64,000 nt of DNA from Pontimicrobium aquaticum (GCF_005047595.1 NZ_SUPL01000001.1:558001-622000); one strand, 5' to 3'; shown: positions 1-7,948, counted from the first letter of the stretch. Notes: generated by a model not told the origin, from the letters alone. Made by a program: numbers and translations.

Positions 1-60
1 TTTGAAAAATTGGAATATTGAATTTAATGTTGAACAATTTAAATAAAAAAACTTAGTAGA

Positions 61-165
61 ACAACGTTTATAATTCATTGCTAATACTCATCTACTTACG
101 AAAATCCTCGCGGATTTTCTATTCGGTTTGTATTTACTAAATTAAGTGCTTAATCAAAGGTTAGT
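61..165. repeat. Cassette-like intergenic repeat upstream of the PdxH-like gene
   Basis: This non-coding stretch contains acaac followed by the 12-mer tataattcattg (69-80), then a perfect 8-bp hairpin at 100-119 (gaaaatcc, loop tcgc, ggattttc). The same 12-mer and a hairpin with a very similar core (aatcctgcggat) recur at 37674-37772 beside another isolated accessory gene. The order of parts is the same in both, so I read them as two members of one dispersed repeat family marking boundaries of gene-cassette-like inserts. The rest of 1-219 holds no gene I can support. Confidence 0.5.
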
Positions 166-219
166 ACACTTTTTTTGTTACGTAACCTACAAGCTAAAAA
201 ACACAATGTTAAAATTAAA

Positions 220-801
220 ATGAGTAAAACAAAACAACCTATATCGCTGTTCTCTGAGTGGTTTCAAAAGGAACTTAATCTAACTAAAGTACAAATTCCC
301 ACAGCAGTTTGCTTATCAACAATCGGAATTGACAATTTTCCAAATGCTAGATTTGTTTCGTTTAAAGAAATAATTAATGACTCTTTTATTCTTACTGGAT
401 CTTTAAACTCAAGAAAAGGAATTGAAATCAAAAATAATGATAAGGTTGCACTAACTTTTTGGTGGACAAAAACTGAAAGACAAATTAGAATACAAGGAAT
501 AGCAACCGAAATAAACAAACAACTTGCAAACAAATATTTTAGTGAGCGAAGTAAAAAGTCTAAAGCAGTTTCTTCCATTTGTGAACAAGGAAAAGAAATT
601 GACAATATGGAAAGACTGGAAAAACAAATATTGAGAAAAGTGGCAGAAGATAAAAATATTCCAAGACCTAAAAACTGGGGCGGAGTTTCAATCAAACCTT
701 TAAGAATCGAATTTATGGAATTCAAAAAAACAAGATTCCACGACAGAAAATTATTTGAATTTGATAATGGCGAATGGAATATGAAGCAAATTCAACCGTA
801 A
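220..801 (+). CDS. Pyridoxamine 5'-phosphate oxidase family protein
   Basis: A 193-residue FMN-binding split-barrel protein of the PdxH type, whose family oxidises pyridoxine/pyridoxamine 5'-phosphate to PLP. Visible family features: NARFVSFKE early in the barrel, the SRKG motif (FMN phosphate region), a WWTKTERQIRIQG strand matching the PdxH W-x-x-x-x-RQVR-x-G pattern, and a C-terminal WGG...RIEF...RFHDR segment. It is slightly shorter than typical PdxH (about 210). The ATG at 220 is preferred over an upstream in-frame TTG-type start because homology begins there. It stands alone between repeat-like DNA and an unrelated TetR pair, so it may be an acquired paralogue rather than the housekeeping pdxH; substrate is uncertain. 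Confidence 0.75.
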   Translation: MSKTKQPISLFSEWFQKELNLTKVQIPTAVCLSTIGIDNFPNARFVSFKEIINDSFILTGSLNSRKGIEIKNNDKVALTFWWTKTERQIRIQGIATEINKQLANKYFSERSKKSKAVSSICEQGKEIDNMERLEKQILRKVAEDKNIPRPKNWGGVSIKPLRIEFMEFKKTRFHDRKLFEFDNGEWNMKQIQP

Positions 802-930
802 AAAACCACTACTAACAAGAACGTGTAAGCGCAATAACAACAAAAAATTTAGTTGGTTTAAAATAAAGCTAAACTCGTTTTGGCTAAATACCTAAAATTA
901 TCATAAATATTGCATTTTGTTTTTTCATTT

Positions 931-946
931 CTAAGCAATTGATTAG
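931..946. promoter_or_regulatory. Putative TetR operator in the tetR promoter
   Basis: CTAAGC-AATT-GATTAG is an imperfect 16-bp palindrome (one mismatched pair). It has the same half-site CTAAGC and the same 4-bp spacing as the perfect palindrome at 1554-1569 downstream of the regulator gene. It overlaps the TAGTTTTG element at 944-951, a position suited to autorepression. Confidence 0.6.
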
Positions 947-951
947 TTTTG
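944..951 (+). promoter_or_regulatory. -7 promoter element of the tetR-family gene
   Basis: TAGTTTTG fits the Bacteroidota -7 consensus TAnnTTTG and lies 18 bases before the start codon at 969. A TTTTG at 915-919 is a candidate -33 element, with a 24-bp gap that is slightly longer than usual. Confidence 0.5.
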
Positions 952-968
952 TAAAGTTATAGTAATTT

Positions 969-1535
969 ATGGCTAGAAAGAAAGAATATAAAGAAGAGGA
1001 GGTTATAGAAAAGGCAATGGATTTGTTTTGGCGTAATGGATACGAAAGTACTTCTGTTAGAATGCTAGAAAAAGAAATGGGAATTAACCAGTTTTCAATC
1101 TACTCTAGTTTTGGAAATAAAAAAGGGGTGTTCTTAAAAAGCCTAAACTGCTACAAAAAAAAAGCTAAGCTAGAATTAATAGATAAACTTAAAAATTCTT
1201 CTGATGGAATAGAATCAATTAAGCAGTATTTCTATGATTTTATTAATTTCTCTAAAGATATACAACTTAATAAAGGGTGTTTAATAACAAACACCGTAAA
1301 TGAATTAGGGGAAAAAGCTGACAAGGAAATTATTTCTGAAATTTTAAATTTTGCTGCAAGTGTTAAAAAAGTATTTATACAAAAATTAGAATCTAACAGT
1401 TTAAAGACAACAAAAACAATTAATAAGCAAGCAAATTACTTAATGATATCATTACAAGGATTATCTGTTGCCTCAAAAATGTTTGACCAAGAACAGTTAA
1501 ATGATTTCATAGAAAGTACTTTCAAAAATTTATAA
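969..1535 (+). CDS. TetR/AcrR family transcriptional regulator
   Basis: A 188-residue dimeric repressor-type protein. The N-terminal HTH is clear: residues about 9-53 contain VIEKAMDLFWRNGYESTSV, then the recognition region INQFSIYSSFGNKKGVFLKSL typical of TetR proteins (Y-x-x-FG-x-K). The C-terminal ligand domain is divergent, so no inducer can be named. The next gene, 61 bp downstream on the same strand, encodes an AhpD-like protein. Matching palindromes sit upstream of both genes, so it probably represses itself and that neighbour. Confidence 0.9.
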   Translation: MARKKEYKEEEVIEKAMDLFWRNGYESTSVRMLEKEMGINQFSIYSSFGNKKGVFLKSLNCYKKKAKLELIDKLKNSSDGIESIKQYFYDFINFSKDIQLNKGCLITNTVNELGEKADKEIISEILNFAASVKKVFIQKLESNSLKTTKTINKQANYLMISLQGLSVASKMFDQEQLNDFIESTFKNL

Positions 1536-1552
1536 CTTTTTTTTATAATATA

Positions 1553-1570
1553 ACTAAGCGTATGCTTAGT
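1553..1570. promoter_or_regulatory. Perfect palindromic operator before the AhpD-like gene
   Basis: ACTAAGC-GTAT-GCTTAGT is a perfect 7-bp inverted repeat with a 4-bp centre, located in the 61-bp gap between the TetR gene and the AhpD-like gene. The half-site CTAAGC and the spacing equal those of the site at 931-946, so the TetR-family protein encoded at 969-1535 is the likely ligand. Confidence 0.7.
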
Positions 1571-1596
1571 ATTAATAATTCAAATAAATAATAATT

Positions 1597-2169
1597 ATGA
1601 GTATCACAAAAACAATGGATTTAAAACCCAAGACTATTGAAAATGCAGATGCAATTTCGAGTCAAATTTTAGAAGCAACACAAAAGAAATTAGGATTAAT
1701 TCCTAATATGTATGCAGGTATGGCTAACAACACTGCTTTATTAGATGGTTATGCATTTGCTTATAACTCTTTTAGGGCTAATTCGGGATTTAACTCACAA
1801 GAACAAGAGGTAATATTTTTATCGATAGCATTTGAAAACAATTGCGAATATTGTATGGCTGCACACAGCTTTGTTGGTGACAACATGACTAATGTACCAA
1901 TTGAAGTTACCAATGCAATAAGGGACAACTCAGAAATTCCAGATGATAAACTTAAAGCATTAAGCGTGTTTTCAAGAATAATTACAAAAAAGAGAGGGTT
2001 ACCTACAGACAATGATATTGCAAACTTTATGGATGCAGGATATACTGAAAAACACATTTTAGGTGTAATCTCAGCTGTGGGCATTAAAACAATGAGTAAT
2101 TATTTCAACCATATTTTTAATACACCTGTTGACGATGCCTTTAAAGGTCGAATTTGGAAAAAGAAATAA
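1597..2169 (+). CDS. Carboxymuconolactone decarboxylase / AhpD-like peroxidase family protein
   Basis: A 190-residue all-alpha protein. Residues about 85-94 read NCEYCMAAHS, the CxxC...H redox motif of AhpD-type alkylhydroperoxidases (CxxCxxxH). LIPNMYAGMANN near the N terminus and the helical C-terminal part (HILGVISAVGIKTMSNYFNH) are typical of the uncharacterised peroxidase-related branch. Predicted role: thiol-dependent reduction of peroxides or detoxification of a reactive compound, cytoplasmic. It is the probable regulatory target of the upstream TetR protein through the palindrome at 1553-1570. The reaction itself is inferred from the family. Confidence 0.85.
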   Translation: MSITKTMDLKPKTIENADAISSQILEATQKKLGLIPNMYAGMANNTALLDGYAFAYNSFRANSGFNSQEQEVIFLSIAFENNCEYCMAAHSFVGDNMTNVPIEVTNAIRDNSEIPDDKLKALSVFSRIITKKRGLPTDNDIANFMDAGYTEKHILGVISAVGIKTMSNYFNHIFNTPVDDAFKGRIWKKK

Positions 2170-2203
2170 AGACTACAACAACATATGTGAAGAACAGCCA
2201 GTT

Positions 2204-2233
2204 AAGCACAATCCGAAAGGTTTGTGCTTTTTT
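2204..2233 (+). terminator. Rho-independent terminator after the AhpD-like gene
   Basis: AAGCACAA (2204-2211) pairs with TTGTGCTT (2222-2229) across a 10-nt loop, followed by a T run. It closes the tetR-ahpD-like unit. Confidence 0.8.
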
Positions 2234-2312
2234 ATTCATTTTTTATTCAGAAAAGCTAGTGTATTCCTACTCGCTACTTTTATATAACAACCGTTGGGGT
2301 TAATTTTAAAAA

Positions 2313-2399
2313 ATGAAAAACATATTTCTGATTTTATTATTGAGCTTTTGGTCTCTATATTTACTTGAACAGTATGTCACTAAATTACGACAGATGTGA
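2313..2399 (+). pseudogene. Possible gene remnant: 28-codon ORF with signal-peptide-like start
   Basis: An ATG at 2313 opens a 28-residue reading frame (MKNIFLILLLSFWSLYLLEQ then TGA after eight more residues). It looks like the lysine-plus-hydrophobic start of a secreted or membrane protein that ends abruptly. It is preceded by AACAACCGTTGGGGTTAA, resembling cassette-boundary DNA. I read it as either the truncated 5' end of a lost cassette gene or a tiny membrane peptide. Nothing else is visible in 2236-2410. Confidence 0.25.
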
Positions 2400-2410
2400 C
2401 TATTTTAAAA

Positions 2411-2806
2411 TCACTTCACCAAAACACCTCTTACTTCCATTAAAGGAATAGTTTGCAGTGCCTTTTTATTAATGGTATTTTTTCTAAATAGATAAGTTTT
2501 CTCAAACATTTTATTAGCTTCAAAAAATGTTACTTTAAACTCGTTATTTAGGGCTAGCACATCCTCTTGCATGAATTCTATTTTTGCATAACTTTTAGCA
2601 GGTAGCATATCTAGTTTATGACGCATGGTTGAGGTGGATTTAATTTCAGAAAAACCTCTGGTAACAATTAGCACCATTTCTAACGCAACGTCTTTATCGT
2701 TAATGATATAAGCATTCCAATCATGTGTTTTGTAAATATCGTTATACTCATTTACAACAGATACATACACATTAGATACTTCTGGTATTTGGATATCTTT
2801 TTTCAT
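2411..2806 (-). CDS. Conserved hypothetical protein
   Basis: A 131-residue soluble protein with no signal peptide or membrane segment. It contains alternating beta-strand-like stretches (VYVSVVNEYNDIYKTHDWNAYIINDK, split by charged residues) ending in LMEVRGVLVK. I do not recognise a named family. The sequence looks like an intact, ordinary protein, and its position upstream of pheS suggests a conserved flavobacterial gene. Its start codon abuts the REP-like repeat at 2815-2863. Confidence 0.7.
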   Translation of the reverse strand: MKKDIQIPEVSNVYVSVVNEYNDIYKTHDWNAYIINDKDVALEMVLIVTRGFSEIKSTSTMRHKLDMLPAKSYAKIEFMQEDVLALNNEFKVTFFEANKMFEKTYLFRKNTINKKALQTIPLMEVRGVLVK

Positions 2807-2814
2807 AGTTCTTT

Positions 2815-2863
2815 GTCATTTCGAGCTAGCTTGCACTGAGTGAAATCGAAGTGAGAAATCTCA
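2815..2863 (+). repeat. REP-like repeat, family A, left arm of the GIY-YIG unit
   Basis: Starts GTCATTTCGA and ends GTGAGAAATCTC. It lies against the 3' end of the GIY-YIG gene: the gene's stop codon (2861-2863) is formed by the last bases of the repeat. The right arm at 3192-3218 reads GTCATTCCGA...GTGGAGGAATC on the opposite strand, so the pair forms an inverted repeat with GTCATT at the outer ends. Confidence 0.75.
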
Positions 2864-3169
2864 AACAGTATCATTTAAGAAAGTCCAATCAGGATTTTTT
2901 AAATTAATCAACCTCTCTTTTTTAGCTCTACTCCATTTTTTAAGTTGTTTTTCTCTTTTAATTGCATCTTCAATTTCCAAAAAATGCTCAAAATATATTA
3001 AGTATTTACATTTATACTTATGTGAAAATGATTTTGAATGGGGTTCAGGGTTAGAATGATAAAATATTCTCTCTTTTAAATTATTAGTCACACCAATATA
3101 TAGAACCGTTTTATTTTTATTGGTTATTATGTAAACATAATAATTATGCGAAGCTGTGACTTTAGGCAT
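2861..3169 (-). CDS. GIY-YIG endonuclease family protein
   Basis: A 102-residue single-domain nuclease. It shows YYVYIITNKN then VLYIGVT (the GIY and YIG strands, residues about 9-27), LKERIFYH with the catalytic Arg region, and IEDAIKREKQLKKW with the helix found in the UPF0213/YhbQ branch. These proteins are predicted DNA-nicking or DNA-cleaving enzymes; the substrate of this branch is not known to me. The gene is exactly enclosed by inverted family A repeats (2815-2863 and 3192-3218), and its stop codon lies in one of them. This argues that gene and repeats form one unit. Confidence 0.85.
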   Translation of the reverse strand: MPKVTASHNYYVYIITNKNKTVLYIGVTNNLKERIFYHSNPEPHSKSFSHKYKCKYLIYFEHFLEIEDAIKREKQLKKWSRAKKERLINLKNPDWTFLNDTV

Positions 3170-3191
3170 TCAACAAAAATAAGAAAACATA

Positions 3192-3232
3192 AGATTCCTC
3201 CACTACGGTCGGAATGACATTACCCTCGTAAT
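3192..3232 (-). repeat. REP-like repeat, family A, right arm of the GIY-YIG unit
   Basis: On the minus strand it reads GTCATTCCGACCGTAGTGG followed by AGGAATC (3192-3218). It is followed on the plus strand by a small perfect hairpin CATTAC-CCTC-GTAATG at about 3217-3232. Its ends match the left arm at 2815-2863 in inverted orientation. Confidence 0.7.
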
Positions 3233-3241
3233 GACAATAAA

Positions 3242-4264
3242 TTATAAAGCCGACTTAAACTGATCTAAAAAACGCGCATCGTTTTCACTTAATAAACGTA
3301 TATCACCTATTTGGTGTAATAACATTGCGATTCTATCAATTCCCATTCCAAAAGCAAAACCAGAATACACTTCAGGATCGATGCCGCAATTTTTAAGAAC
3401 ATTAGGGTCAACCATACCACAGCCCATAATCTCTAACCATCCTGTGCCTTTAGTAATACGATAATCTATTTCGGTTTCTAATCCCCAATACACATCTACC
3501 TCAGCACTAGGCTCTGTAAATGGAAAATACGAAGGGCGCAACCTTATTTTAGACTTTCCAAACATTTCGGTTGTAAAGTATTGCAATGTTTGTTTTAGGT
3601 CTGAGAAACTCACGTTTTTATCAATATACAAGCCTTCTACTTGATGGAAAAAGCAATGCGAACGTGCCGAAATGGCTTCGTTACGATATACTCTTCCTGG
3701 AGAAATAGTACGAATAGGTGGTTTGTTATTTTCCATATAGCGCACTTGCACAGAACTTGTGTGTGTGCGTAATAAAATATCTGGATTTGTTTGAATAAAG
3801 AATGTATCCTGCATATCACGCGCTGGATGATATTCTGGCAAATTTAATGCTGTAAAGTTGTGCCAATCATCTTCAATTTCAGGACCTTCGCTAACGTTAA
3901 ATCCAATACGTGAAAAGATGTCAATAATTTGATTTTTTACAATTGAAATAGGATGACGAGACCCAATATTTATAGGTTCTCCTGGTCTTGTTAAGTCTCC
4001 TAAATTACCTTGAGTATCTTCTCCTTTACCTTCTAATTCTTCTTTTAAAGCATTAACTTTTTCTTGTGCAGTTGTTTTAAGTTTATTAATAGCTTGACCA
4101 AATTCTTTTTTTTGATCATTTGCTACATTTTTAAACTCTGCAAAGTACTCATTAAGTAATCCCTTTTTTCCTAAATACTTAATTCGGAATGCTTCTATTT
4201 CATCTAACGATTGTGCAGAAAATGCTTCTACTTCTTCAATTAGTTCTTTAATTTTATCAATCAT
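3242..4264 (-). CDS. pheS: Phenylalanine--tRNA ligase alpha subunit
   Basis: At 340 residues it has the normal length for bacterial PheS, the catalytic subunit of the alpha2-beta2 enzyme that charges tRNA-Phe. The N-terminal coiled coil (residues 1-90, rich in K/E) is followed by the class II catalytic core. Motif 1 lies in [16 protein letters not shown], motif 2 in [19 protein letters not shown], and motif 3 in [20 protein letters not shown]. The start is the ATG at 4262-4264. A TAAATTTG promoter element lies at 4311-4318. pheT is not adjacent. Confidence 0.97.
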   Translation of the reverse strand: MIDKIKELIEEVEAFSAQSLDEIEAFRIKYLGKKGLLNEYFAEFKNVANDQKKEFGQAINKLKTTAQEKVNALKEELEGKGEDTQGNLGDLTRPGEPINIGSRHPISIVKNQIIDIFSRIGFNVSEGPEIEDDWHNFTALNLPEYHPARDMQDTFFIQTNPDILLRTHTSSVQVRYMENNKPPIRTISPGRVYRNEAISARSHCFFHQVEGLYIDKNVSFSDLKQTLQYFTTEMFGKSKIRLRPSYFPFTEPSAEVDVYWGLETEIDYRITKGTGWLEIMGCGMVDPNVLKNCGIDPEVYSGFAFGMGIDRIAMLLHQIGDIRLLSENDARFLDQFKSAL

Positions 4265-4310
4265 GATATCTCTCTTGTGCTGAATACATACAAGTATTCA
4301 AAATAATGGG

Positions 4311-4318
4311 CAAATTTA
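4311..4318 (-). promoter_or_regulatory. -7 promoter element of pheS
   Basis: On the minus strand TAAATTTG fits TAnnTTTG exactly. It lies 46 bases before the pheS start codon, in the 61-bp gap between pheS and the upstream hypothetical gene. No clear -33 TTTG was seen at the expected distance. Confidence 0.5.
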
Positions 4319-4325
4319 ACAAATC

Positions 4326-4682
4326 TTATCTTATAAATTCCGCTTGAAGAAAATAGTTTACAATGGCCTCTTTCATTAAAACACTTTGTTCTCCAGCTTT
4401 TAAATTTGGAAGTTTTTCTTTTGTTTTATAATGTGGCCAACCTTGATCGTCTATAAAATCGAACTCATAATATCCATAAGGCTCCAGTAATCTGCAAATA
4501 GCTATATGCATAAGGTTTACCTTTTCATCTTTTTTAAACTTACGATGTAGTTGTCCTAGTTCCTGAACACCAATTAAATAAATTATTGCATCTAAATCTA
4601 AGGTGTCGCCATCTGCAAACTGCGTTGAAAGTCTCCCAACCACAAGCTCCCATCGTTCTTTTAACTGTTCGTCTCTTGCCAT
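4326..4682 (-). CDS. Conserved hypothetical protein
   Basis: A 118-residue, helix-rich, soluble protein with a striking C-terminal block: RLLEPYGYYEFDFIDDQGWP followed by HYKTKEKLPNL. The central DLDAIIYLIGVQELGQL helix looks conserved. I do not recognise an experimentally characterised family; similar small proteins are common in Bacteroidota. It lies upstream of pheS on the same strand and is divergent from the cvpA-like gene. Confidence 0.75.
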   Translation of the reverse strand: MARDEQLKERWELVVGRLSTQFADGDTLDLDAIIYLIGVQELGQLHRKFKKDEKVNLMHIAICRLLEPYGYYEFDFIDDQGWPHYKTKEKLPNLKAGEQSVLMKEAIVNYFLQAEFIR

Positions 4683-4811
4683 ATTTTTTTCCGTTACAAC
4701 GGTAATTTTTCATTTAATAAGCCACAAAGTTACAGAGATATAAAATACTAAGGAAACTCTATCGTTATTATTACACTACCTTTTAATTTCTTTTTTTGAT
4801 TTTAAAATATG

Positions 4812-4819
4812 TAGGTTTG
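4812..4819 (+). promoter_or_regulatory. -7 promoter element of the cvpA-like gene
   Basis: TAGGTTTG fits the Bacteroidota TAnnTTTG box and sits 17 bases before the ATG at 4837. No -33 element at canonical spacing was found. Confidence 0.45.
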
Positions 4820-4836
4820 TAACACACTATATTTAT

Positions 4837-5346
4837 ATGAATATTTTAGATATCATTTTAGGAGCCCTGATTCTATTTGGTCTTATTCGTGGTCTTTCTA
4901 AAGGTCTGTTTGTTGAAATAGCCTCTTTAGTGGCACTTGTTGCTGGTGTTTTTGGTGCGATTCACTTTAGCGATTTTGCGGCTGGTTTTTTAGAAAGTAA
5001 GGTAGATTGGAGTGAACAAACCATTAATATAGCTGCTTTTGCCATAACCTTTGTTATTATAGTCATGGTTATTTCGTTAGCTGGGAGAGCGTTGACCAAG
5101 TTGGCAGATTTTGCTGCTTTAGGTATGTTAAACAAACTCCTTGGAGGTGTTTTTGGAGCACTTAAAATAGCGCTTATTTTAAGTATTGCTTTAATGATTT
5201 TTAGTAAAATGAATAGAGCAATTCCTTTTTTAGGTGAAGAAGACATAGAAAACTCTGTGCTTTATGAGCCTGTTGAATCGCTAGCTCCTATGATTTTTCC
5301 TTATATTATAAAAGAAGATTTACCAGCAGAAACTGCTGAGAAATAA
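4837..5346 (+). CDS. CvpA family inner-membrane protein
   Basis: A 169-residue protein with four hydrophobic segments, at residues about 3-22, 28-48, 62-84 and 100-122. The opening MNILDIILGALILFGLIRG matches the CvpA family, in which the first helices carry the D...G.IRG pattern. Family members are linked to colicin V production and membrane stress tolerance; the molecular activity is unknown. It is a single-gene unit with its own promoter and a terminator directly after the stop codon. Confidence 0.9.
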   Translation: MNILDIILGALILFGLIRGLSKGLFVEIASLVALVAGVFGAIHFSDFAAGFLESKVDWSEQTINIAAFAITFVIIVMVISLAGRALTKLADFAALGMLNKLLGGVFGALKIALILSIALMIFSKMNRAIPFLGEEDIENSVLYEPVESLAPMIFPYIIKEDLPAETAEK

Positions 5347-5376
5347 AAAAAAGCCGCTCATTAGCGACTTTTTTTT
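5347..5376 (+). terminator. Rho-independent terminator between cvpA-like and carbonic anhydrase genes
   Basis: AAGCCGCT-CATT-AGCGACTT (one mismatch in the stem) is followed by a long T run and preceded by an A run. It could therefore serve both of the convergent genes. Confidence 0.7.
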
Positions 5377-5396
5377 ATTCACTATTTTATAAATAA

Positions 5397-6026
5397 CTAT
5401 TCGTAAAAGGCTACAGCACCAGTGTTAATATCATACATAGCACCAATGATCATGATCTCTCCGTTCTTTTCCATTTCTGAAAGGATAGGGCTTTCTTCAT
5501 GAATTCTATCAATGGTTAATTCTACATTCTTTTTTGATACTGCATCTACAAAGTCTAAATTTTTAGACGTTCTTAAACTTTCATCCTTAGGGTCTTGTGT
5601 GGCATTTACTGCTGGAGTAATCTTTTCTATTAACTTGGTCAAATTACCCATTTCTGCATGATCACATGCGCCTTTTACAGCACCACAACTGGTATGCCCT
5701 AATACAACAATTAGTTTTGTACCTGCAAGCTTACATGCAAACTCCATACTTCCTAAGATATCTTCATTTACAAAATTTCCAGCGATGCGAACACTGAATA
5801 TATCACCCAAACCTTGGTCAAAAACCAATTCTGCTGACACTCGGGAATCTATACAACTTAAAATGGTTGCAAATGGAAATTGCCCTTCACTAGTATCGTT
5901 CACTTGTTCTAATAAATTTCTATTTGCCTTTAAATTACTTTGAAACCTTATATTTCCTTCTTTTAAAAATTGCAATGCCTTTTCAGGGGTCATTGTTGCT
6001 TGTGATTCTTTAGTATGTGCTTTCAT
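5397..6026 (-). CDS. Beta-class carbonic anhydrase
   Basis: A 209-residue zinc enzyme that interconverts CO2 and bicarbonate. The beta-class zinc ligands and catalytic dyad are visible: SCIDSRVSAE supplies Cys and the Asp-Arg dyad, and VLGHTSCGAVKGA supplies His and Cys. The sequence lacks a clear signal peptide, so it is probably cytoplasmic. It lies 35 bp downstream of a SulP transporter on the same strand; CA-SulP pairs are usually read as bicarbonate uptake or retention modules, which is the inference here. Confidence 0.95.
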   Translation of the reverse strand: MKAHTKESQATMTPEKALQFLKEGNIRFQSNLKANRNLLEQVNDTSEGQFPFATILSCIDSRVSAELVFDQGLGDIFSVRIAGNFVNEDILGSMEFACKLAGTKLIVVLGHTSCGAVKGACDHAEMGNLTKLIEKITPAVNATQDPKDESLRTSKNLDFVDAVSKKNVELTIDRIHEESPILSEMEKNGEIMIIGAMYDINTGAVAFYE

Positions 6027-6061
6027 AATTTATTGTTTTTTTCTAATATTTTTTTAAATCT

Positions 6062-7924
6062 TTAATGTACATCTTTTATATTTTGTTTTATCCAGCGAAC
6101 ACAGTCATTAAAATTATTGAATATGTGCTCTTCTGGAATAAAGTCTGGTATGATATCTATTCGCTCCATCATGTAACGCGGTTGTTTTAATAAGTTTACA
6201 AACAACACATCTACATTTTTGGTTTTTAAATCTTGAAGCATATCCTCCATAGCATATAAACCTGATTGATCCATATATTGCATACGTCCTAACCTCAATA
6301 TTACTGTGGATGCTGTATCAGGTATTTGCAACCTGAGTTGCTGAAAATCGCTTGTAGAACCAAAAAACAAAGGGCCTTTTAAGTGTTTAATAAACACTTC
6401 TTCTTTAAGGTTTTCTGGAAACCCTATTTCGTCTTTCCAAGCTTCTTCTTTTAATGGTTTTACATCACTACGCTCAGCTGTTAAATCACCTATTTTCTTC
6501 ATAAACATTAATGAAGCTATTACCAAACCAATTCCAACCGCATATACTAAATTCCAGAATGTAGATAATAATAATACTATAATCATTATGATTACTTCTG
6601 AACTTAATTTTAATGGTCCAAACTTAACATCTTTTGGTAAAGCAGGAATCGCTCTTAATCCTTTATAATCCATTACACCAATGCCAACAGTAATTAAAAT
6701 TCCGGCTAAAACAGCTGCAGGAATTTTGGATGCCAATGGAGCTAATGCTAATAGTATTATTAATAGCATGATACCAGCAATCATCCCTGAAAGTTTTGTT
6801 TTTCCACCAGAATTAATATTTACAACGGTTCTAATAGTTGCTCCTGCTCCTGGAATACCTCCAAATAAAGCTCCTATAGTATTACCAATTCCTTGACCTA
6901 CTAATTCTTTATTTGGTTTGTGTTTAGTTTTTGTCATATTATCTGCTACAACACTTGTTAATAAGGAATCAATTGCTCCTAAAAGTGCTAATGTAAGCGC
7001 TGTAAATATATATGGCGTTATGGAGCCTAAGCTAAAACTGGTAAAAATATCGGTTCTAATAGTTGGCAATCCTTCAGGGATTCTCTCTATAGGTTGATAG
7101 TCTAAACTAAACCCAATGGCTACAGATGTCATTACAACTAAAGCCACTAAAGTACTTGGCACTGCTTTGGTTACTTTCTTAAATCCATAAATAATAAAAA
7201 TGGTACCAAGTGCTAACAATAACTCTAGCCAGTTTGTTTTTTGCAATGCTCTTGGCAGCACTTTAAAAGCTCCCATAACACCTGAAGCTTCTTTGGCTGC
7301 TAACGTTTGCGACTCTTTAAGAATTTGGTCTGGTGTTACTTTTTCGGCTCTATTAATTGTTTCTTTAAAATCTTCAAGAACTAAAATGCCTTCGCCTGCT
7401 TCTTCTTTAAGAATATTCTCTAATATTAGTTCTTCGGCTACGGGTTTAAATTCGCTTACAAATTCTACATCGTCTTTTGGGTAATACCCAATAGATGGTA
7501 AAATTTGTGTTACTAAAATTATAACACCAATAGCAGTCATAAACCCTGAAACTACAGGATAAGGTATGTATCGAATGTACTTACCAAGTCCTAAAATTCC
7601 AAGACCTATTTGCATTAGTCCTGCTAAAATAAATACTGTTAAAATGGCTGGAAGTGCTTTATTGACATCGCCATCGTTTACCGCAATTATACCAGCGATA
7701 ACCACCATACTAACGGCAGTCATTGGTGCTGTTGGTCCAGAAATTTGCGTGTTTGTTCCTCCAAAAAGTGCAGCGAAAAAGCTAATAAAAATAGCTCCAT
7801 ACAACCCTGCGCTTGGGCCTAATCCTGAAGAAACACCGAAAGCTAATGCCAATGGTAATGCTACAATTCCTGCTGTAACGCCTCCAAAGATATCGCCTCT
7901 TAAATTCGAAAATAAATTTTTCAT
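6062..7924 (-). CDS. SulP family inorganic anion transporter with STAS domain
   Basis: A 620-residue membrane transporter with about 12-14 hydrophobic segments. SulP signatures: the opening GGVTAGIVALPLALAFGV, the NTQISGPTAPMT stretch of TM3, and GGIPGAGATIRTVVNINSGG in the middle. A long hydrophilic insert occupies residues about 160-225. A C-terminal STAS domain (about 510-605) has the strand TVILRLGRMQYMDQSGLYA. Members carry bicarbonate, sulfate or other anions; the adjacent carbonic anhydrase favours bicarbonate. Confidence 0.92.
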   Translation of the reverse strand: MKNLFSNLRGDIFGGVTAGIVALPLALAFGVSSGLGPSAGLYGAIFISFFAALFGGTNTQISGPTAPMTAVSMVVIAGIIAVNDGDVNKALPAILTVFILAGLMQIGLGILGLGKYIRYIPYPVVSGFMTAIGVIILVTQILPSIGYYPKDDVEFVSEFKPVAEELILENILKEEAGEGILVLEDFKETINRAEKVTPDQILKESQTLAAKEASGVMGAFKVLPRALQKTNWLELLLALGTIFIIYGFKKVTKAVPSTLVALVVMTSVAIGFSLDYQPIERIPEGLPTIRTDIFTSFSLGSITPYIFTALTLALLGAIDSLLTSVVADNMTKTKHKPNKELVGQGIGNTIGALFGGIPGAGATIRTVVNINSGGKTKLSGMIAGIMLLIILLALAPLASKIPAAVLAGILITVGIGVMDYKGLRAIPALPKDVKFGPLKLSSEVIIMIIVLLLSTFWNLVYAVGIGLVIASLMFMKKIGDLTAERSDVKPLKEEAWKDEIGFPENLKEEVFIKHLKGPLFFGSTSDFQQLRLQIPDTASTVILRLGRMQYMDQSGLYAMEDMLQDLKTKNVDVLFVNLLKQPRYMMERIDIIPDFIPEEHIFNNFNDCVRWIKQNIKDVH

Positions 7925-7948
7925 GGTTATTTAGTTATTTTGTGTTCT

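Noticed and set aside
2815-3240. CRISPR array or IS element around the GIY-YIG gene
   Set aside because: There are only two inverted arms, no spacer-repeat periodicity and no transposase. The nuclease-repeat unit is better described on its own terms. No CRISPR-like array was seen anywhere in the window.
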